From Thermoplasmata archaeon (lineage in GTDB: Bacteria > Actinomycetota > Acidimicrobiia > Acidimicrobiales > Acidimicrobiaceae), in the NCBI GenBank assembly GCA_021836665.1, contig JAKBHQ010000232.1, positions 1 through 8,977 of the forward strand: 8,977 nucleotides of DNA. The letters run 5' to 3'. This document shows positions 6,048 through 8,977 of the stretch, in pieces. Under the pieces are notes generated by a model. The model saw only the letters and a list, made by a program, of their open reading frames with translations. It had not been told where the DNA came from and did no database searches. A program made the position numbers and the translations under genes. Numbering within the stretch: position 1 is the first letter of the stretch; every line of letters begins with the position of its first letter.

Positions 6048-6385
6048 ACCCCACCGACATTATTGACAGAGACTCTTTCCGAGAAGGAATTCCAGAGTTC
6101 GCCCCCGGAGACACGCTTAAAGTGCACGTTAGGGTCGTCGAAGGAAACCGCGAGAGGGTTCAGATTTTTCAAGGCGTAGTTATTCGTCGCCAAGGTAGCG
6201 GAATACATGAGACCTTTACCGTCCGCAAGGTTAGCTTCGGTGTCGGAGTGGAGAGAACTTTCCCGCTGCATACGCCGATCGTATCCAAGATCGAAGTTTT
6301 GACTCGTGGCGATGTCAGAAGGGCCAAGCTCTACTACCTAAGAGACAGGGTAGGAAAGGCCGCAAAGATCAAGGAGAAGAGGTAG
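6044..6385 (+). CDS. rplS: 50S ribosomal protein L19
   Basis: L19 sits at the 30S-50S interface and contributes to an intersubunit bridge. The 113-residue product follows the family closely: [19 protein letters not shown] (about 16-34), [16 protein letters not shown], then [23 protein letters not shown], and the C-terminal [22 protein letters not shown]. The ATG overlaps the trmD stop in ATGA, with GAGG four bases upstream, so translation is coupled to trmD. A longer in-frame reading from 6005 lies inside trmD and can be dismissed. This is the last obvious member of the translation operon. In many actinobacteria lepB and rnhB come next, but here they do not. Confidence 0.97.
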   Translation: MNPTDIIDRDSFREGIPEFAPGDTLKVHVRVVEGNRERVQIFQGVVIRRQGSGIHETFTVRKVSFGVGVERTFPLHTPIVSKIEVLTRGDVRRAKLYYLRDRVGKAAKIKEKR

Positions 6386-6459
6386 GACGGGGCTGTGCCC
6401 GCCTTGAGCATGGGCCAGACCCTTCTTTTAGGGGATCGATTTTTCCGCTGGACATTTTC
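6386..6459. other. rplS-DUF2469 gap with two short hairpins
   Basis: In this 74-base gap, GGGC-TGT-GCCC (6390-6400) and CCCT-6-AGGG (6420-6433) can each form a 4-bp stem. The second is followed after six bases by TTTTT (6440-6444). That is weaker than a typical intrinsic terminator, and I would expect at most partial termination between rplS and the next gene. Confidence 0.25.
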
Positions 6460-6750
6460 GTGAGTTCAGAGGATCTGGAGCGCTTTGAAAGCGAAGTCGA
6501 GCTAGCCCTTTATCAGGAGTATAAAGCCGTACTTTCTCTATTCAAATATGTCGTTGAAACCGAGAGAAGGTTTTACCTGGCCAATTCGGTCGAGATCGAT
6601 ACGGAATCGATATCGGTGCAAGGTTATGTTACCTTTCGACTAGTGGACGCCTGGGTTTGGGACATGTACCGTCCCGTCCGCTTTATTCAAGAGGCCAGAG
6701 TGATAACTAGGCGAGATGTCAATATCGAGGTCTTGCCGACGCCAGAGTGA
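6460..6750 (+). CDS. DUF2469 family protein (actinobacterial, unknown function)
   Basis: A 96-residue protein that I recognise as the actinobacterial DUF2469 family. The near-invariant core is present: SEDLERFE at the N-terminus, LYQEYKAVLSLFKYVVETERRFYLAN (about 17-42), then FRLVDAWVWDMYRPVRF (about 63-79), VRVIT-like ARVITRRDVNIEVL at the end. The many Tyr, Trp and Arg residues in fixed spacing suggest a compact folded protein; no catalytic motif is known to me and there is no signal or membrane segment. The start is GTG at 6460 with no strong Shine-Dalgarno. In other actinobacteria this gene lies downstream of rplS-lepB-rnhB, so its place 74 bases after rplS fits a conserved neighbourhood from which lepB and rnhB have gone. 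Function unknown; the persistent linkage hints at a housekeeping role. Confidence 0.93.
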   Translation: MSSEDLERFESEVELALYQEYKAVLSLFKYVVETERRFYLANSVEIDTESISVQGYVTFRLVDAWVWDMYRPVRFIQEARVITRRDVNIEVLPTPE

Positions 6751-6820
6751 CGTAGCTTGTGGTGGATTGTTCCTGTGATGTGAACTTCAACGGCTGAATT
6801 GGAGAGTGGGAGGACAGTTC

Positions 6821-7960
6821 GTGTTTGACTCTGGCTGGTCAGATTCGACCAAGGCAGTCTCGATGGGGCGTAATCAGCAGATTATTAAGTCGGTAAATAC
6901 CCCCGTAATCTTCGCGTCAACCTATCTAAAGAACGAATCAAGTGTTTATGGGCGACACGACAACTCCACTTGGCGTGCATTCGAAGAGGTAATCGGAGAA
7001 CTCGAAGGGGGACACGCAGTCTCATTTTCCTCTGGACAAGCAGCCACGAGCGCTGTCTTTTCGCTGCTCGACTCTACTTCGAGGCTTTTTCTGGTCAACG
7101 ATAGCTATAACGGAACCAGGCTTCTAGCAGATTCACTCCAGAGCAGGGGGGTTCTCAAGCTTGAGCTGCTCACGCCGGAAGTTTCCGCCGATCCATTTTG
7201 TCTACTAGACGAAGCTCCGCCGATTGCTGGCAAAGCGGACCGCAAGGACCTGTACTGGCTTGAAACCCCGTCCAACCCGATGCTGCGGATCTACCCATTG
7301 GATAAATGGGTAGCCTTCAAGGAAGCGGCTGGGGCGATGCTTGTCGTTGATAATACCTTTGCATCGCCGGTACTGCAGAACCCTCTTCGTATGGGTGCGG
7401 ACGTGGTGGTGCACTCGGCAACAAAGGTAATATCCGGCCACTCCGACGTGATAATGGGTGTCGTGGTGGCGAAGGATGAGCGCTTGGCCGAGGAGTTGAG
7501 GGAGATCAGAACCCTCGCGGGTTCGATTCCTGGTCCCATGGAAACATTTCTGGCCTTGAGGGGAGTGAGGACCCTATTTTTGCGTTTTGACCGCCAACAG
7601 GAGAATGCTGTCGCGCTTACGGACCTACTGTCAAGGCGCCTCGGAGCGGACAAGGTTTTCTACCCAGGACTGCCAAGTAATAGCGGATACGAGTTGGCCA
7701 AGAGCCAGATGAGGGGTAGCGGGTATCTCATTAGCTTTGATTTCGGAGACTCAGCTTTGGCTGAGAGATTTTGCGATTCGCTAAAGCTAATGACCTACGC
7801 TACGTCTTTGGGTGGAGTTGAAACTCTTGTGGAAAGGCGGAGTCGTCACCGAGGCGAAGAGGCCACTCCACCGGGCCTCGTTAGGATATCCGTCGGGATT
7901 GAAGCCATTGAAGACCTACTTTTTGACCTTGATCAGGCCTTGGTGGCTGTAGACCGCTAA
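6821..7960 (+). CDS. PLP-dependent trans-sulfuration enzyme (cystathionine gamma-synthase/lyase family)
   Basis: A 379-residue cytoplasmic enzyme of the Cys/Met-metabolism PLP family (fold type I), which makes or breaks C-S bonds in cystathionine, homocysteine or methionine. Visible residues: TPVIFASTY (27-35); Tyr43 and Arg45 of YGR, which reach the cofactor phosphate of the neighbouring subunit; SSGQAATSAV (70-79), the phosphate loop; Tyr96, stacking on the PLP ring; ETPSNP (148-153); Asp177 in VVDNTFASP, pairing with the pyridine nitrogen; Lys202 in HSATK, the Schiff-base lysine; and Arg355 in LVRISVGIE, binding the substrate carboxylate. The GTG at 6821 is preferred: GGGAGGA lies about seven bases upstream, whereas the GTG at 6806 has no usable site. 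The reaction type cannot be fixed from sequence alone; gamma-synthase, gamma-lyase and sulfhydrylase are all possible. Its stop overlaps the convergent neighbour by four bases. Confidence 0.93.
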   Translation: MFDSGWSDSTKAVSMGRNQQIIKSVNTPVIFASTYLKNESSVYGRHDNSTWRAFEEVIGELEGGHAVSFSSGQAATSAVFSLLDSTSRLFLVNDSYNGTRLLADSLQSRGVLKLELLTPEVSADPFCLLDEAPPIAGKADRKDLYWLETPSNPMLRIYPLDKWVAFKEAAGAMLVVDNTFASPVLQNPLRMGADVVVHSATKVISGHSDVIMGVVVAKDERLAEELREIRTLAGSIPGPMETFLALRGVRTLFLRFDRQQENAVALTDLLSRRLGADKVFYPGLPSNSGYELAKSQMRGSGYLISFDFGDSALAERFCDSLKLMTYATSLGGVETLVERRSRHRGEEATPPGLVRISVGIEAIEDLLFDLDQALVAVDR

Positions 7961-8184
7961 GTCTTGAACTTTTTTGGGAGCTGGAGCCAACAGTGTCGAT
8001 GCCAGTGCCTTCGCAGGTCTGGGTATTGTAGTGGAACGACTACAAAATGCCCCTTACCCGGCTCGATGTCTCCACCACACCTGGGGCATACGTAATACTT
8101 TCGAGCTTGGTATGGCTGAACATAGCGGACTTCGGCTTCAAGGCCGGTTTCTGGGTCCTTTGGCCTATCGTTCGGAGTCTCCAC
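7957..8184 (-). CDS. Small CPxC/HWHxxCW protein, probable zinc-binding, unknown function
   Basis: A 75-residue protein from a GTG at 8184. It contains YVCPRCGGDIEPGKGHFVVVP (31-51) and RRHWHRHCW (58-66). Cys33, Cys36, Cys65 and one of His60/His62/His64 would form a zinc site, somewhat like an HNH or zinc-ribbon knuckle. This pattern is widespread in actinobacteria, where homologues often carry an unfounded 'ATP/GTP-binding' label; I see no P-loop here. The frame is open further upstream, with an ATG at 8328 that would give 123 residues, but the added part is Gln/Arg-rich and unlike the family. TATTAT (8199-8194) lies nine bases before the GTG at 8184, which would suit a nearly leaderless message. 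Its TAG overlaps the stop of the trans-sulfuration gene in CTAA. The function, nucleic-acid binding for example, is unknown. Confidence 0.75.
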   Translation of the reverse strand: METPNDRPKDPETGLEAEVRYVQPYQARKYYVCPRCGGDIEPGKGHFVVVPLQYPDLRRHWHRHCWLQLPKKFKT

Positions 8185-8503
8185 GCCGAGATGATAATAG
8201 GAACCATAGACAAGGTGAGCGATTTGAGTCTGCTGGCGACCGACTAATTGTTTTTGTTGCCTTCGGTGAGGTTCTTGCAGCGCGCAATACCTTTGTAGGT
8301 TGAAATTGATTTGACCGGCCCAGATCATGCGGTGCGCCAGCTGATTGGGAATATGCGGTTCGCCACTTTCGAATTCGAGATGACTGGAATAGTGGAGCCG
8401 CTATGACAAAGCCATTGCTTTTTAGAACGGTGGCGATCTGGTGCGTGGTAGATCTGGACGACGGGGCTACCGGACAAAGAGAAGCAGCAGTACTATCATT
8501 CCT
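8185..8503. other. Spacer between divergent genes
   Basis: About 320 bases between the small minus-strand protein and the crotonase gene. The minus-strand frame of the small protein stays open across 8185-8328 and beyond, so a longer version of that protein would use part of this spacer. On plus, a 55-codon frame from the ATG at 8403 overlaps the crotonase start and looks like chance. TTGACC at 8311-8316 has no partner -10. TACTAT at 8491-8496 lies seven bases before the crotonase ATG. I see no RNA gene, repeat or clear operator. Confidence 0.4.
8194..8199 (-). promoter_or_regulatory. Candidate -10 box for a leaderless small-protein mRNA
   Basis: On the minus strand, TATTAT matches five of six bases of TATAAT and ends nine bases before the GTG at 8184. 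Transcription would start within a few bases of the start codon. No matching -35 is evident, and no Shine-Dalgarno lies between, which is consistent with leaderless translation, common in actinobacteria. Confidence 0.3.
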
Positions 8504-8977
8504 ATGGTGGATTACCAGTTTGGAACAATTAGCTATAGCGTTCACGATGGAGTTGCTGAGCTCTGCCTGAATAGGCCGGAGATCAAGAACGCATTCAATT
8601 CGAAGATGTGGTTTGAATTTTCTAGCGCCCTCGAAATTTTCTCGTCGAGTGGCGACCAGAGGGTTCTGGTTATTACCGGAGCGGGAGGGGCATTCTGTTC
8701 CGGGGCGGAGCTGACCGAGATGGTTCCGGATCCGTATACTCCTTTGAGCTGGATGAGGGGAATCAGTGATATCGCACTGAAGCTGCACCAGCTACGAAAG
8801 CCGACCATTGCCAAAGTGAGGGGTATAGCGGCTGGTGCTGGTGCGAACCTTGCCTTTGGTTGTGATCTCGTATACGCAGCAGATTCGGCAAAATTTTCGG
8901 AGATCTTTGTTAAGCGTGGCCTTTCCGTGGATTTTGGTGGAAGCTGGCTCTTGCCGAGGATGGTGGGATTACACAAG
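8504..8977 (+). CDS. Enoyl-CoA hydratase/isomerase family protein, PaaG-like (3' end outside window)
   Basis: The first 158 residues of a crotonase-fold acyl-CoA enzyme; the frame is still open at the right edge. Visible elements are LNRPEIKNAFN (22-32), the oxyanion-hole segment GAFCSGAEL (62-70), KPTIAKVRGIAAGAGANLAFGCDLVYA (99-125) with the second oxyanion glycine, and GLSVDFGGSWLLPRMVG (139-155). The two glutamates of true enoyl-CoA hydratases (rat Glu144 and Glu164) are not conserved: the first aligns with Asn115, the second falls on Phe135. Instead Asp143 in the VDFGGSW segment matches the catalytic aspartate of PaaG-type isomerases (VPDSGGTW). I therefore expect double-bond or epoxide/oxepin isomerisation rather than hydration, but the substrate is open. 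There is no clear Shine-Dalgarno before the ATG at 8504; TACTAT seven bases upstream would allow a leaderless message. An in-frame GTG follows immediately at 8507. Confidence 0.9.
   Translation, partial: MVDYQFGTISYSVHDGVAELCLNRPEIKNAFNSKMWFEFSSALEIFSSSGDQRVLVITGAGGAFCSGAELTEMVPDPYTPLSWMRGISDIALKLHQLRKPTIAKVRGIAAGAGANLAFGCDLVYAADSAKFSEIFVKRGLSVDFGGSWLLPRMVGLHK

Noticed and set aside
6420..6444. Intrinsic terminator after rplS
   Set aside because: The stem is only 4 bp and the T-run begins six bases after it; kept only as a note in the gap description.
7520..7530. GGTTCGATTCC, a perfect tRNA T-loop-like sequence
   Set aside because: It lies inside the coding sequence of the trans-sulfuration enzyme, with no acceptor stem, anticodon arm or D-loop around it.
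8165..8788. 207-codon minus-strand frame overlapping the crotonase start
   Set aside because: The plus-strand crotonase is clear from its motifs; the antisense frame is Ser/Arg-rich and also overlaps the small zinc protein in another frame.

Overview
The window looks like chromosomal DNA of an actinomycete (Actinomycetota), perhaps an Acidimicrobiia-type lineage. Evidence: a DUF2469 protein, a family I know almost only from Actinobacteria; the actinobacterial order ffh-rpsP-khpA-rimM-trmD-rplS-DUF2469; FtsY with one N-terminal membrane helix in place of a long acidic region; a small CPRC/HWHxxCW protein typical of the phylum; GTG and TTG starts; and roughly 50-55% GC, low for the phylum. The class-level guess is inference.

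Left part (1-1499): poorly conserved and GC-richer. A reading frame open from the left edge ends at 290, in a 4-base stop-to-stop overlap with a convergent minus-strand lipoprotein gene (715-287). Upstream of that, on the same strand, are remnants of what may be a decayed gene (1085-828). The remaining ~400 bases hold weak promoter-like signals and one doubtful small membrane ORF. The smc gene that often precedes ftsY is absent.

Centre (1500-6750): an almost uninterrupted plus-strand block. FtsY (SRP receptor) and Ffh (SRP GTPase) target ribosomes to the membrane. Then come S16, KhpA (KH-domain RNA binder), RimM (30S maturation, binds S19), TrmD (m1G37 tRNA methyltransferase), L19 and the DUF2469 protein. 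Spacing is tight (2-, 26- and 35-base gaps, one 4-base overlap), so rpsP to rplS is very probably one transcript, with a 115-base leader before rpsP. The lepB and rnhB genes that many actinobacteria keep between rplS and the DUF2469 gene are missing here.

Right part (6821-8977): a PLP-dependent trans-sulfuration enzyme (cystathionine gamma-synthase/lyase type) on plus, overlapping by 4 bases a convergent small zinc-binding-like protein on minus. After a spacer, the start of a crotonase-fold gene resembling PaaG-type isomerases runs off the right edge.

I saw no mobile element, CRISPR array, tRNA or rRNA, and no clear novel multi-gene system. The most interesting items are the unassigned lipoprotein and decayed neighbour, the two 4-base convergent stop overlaps, probable leaderless starts, and the altered gene order around a conserved operon.
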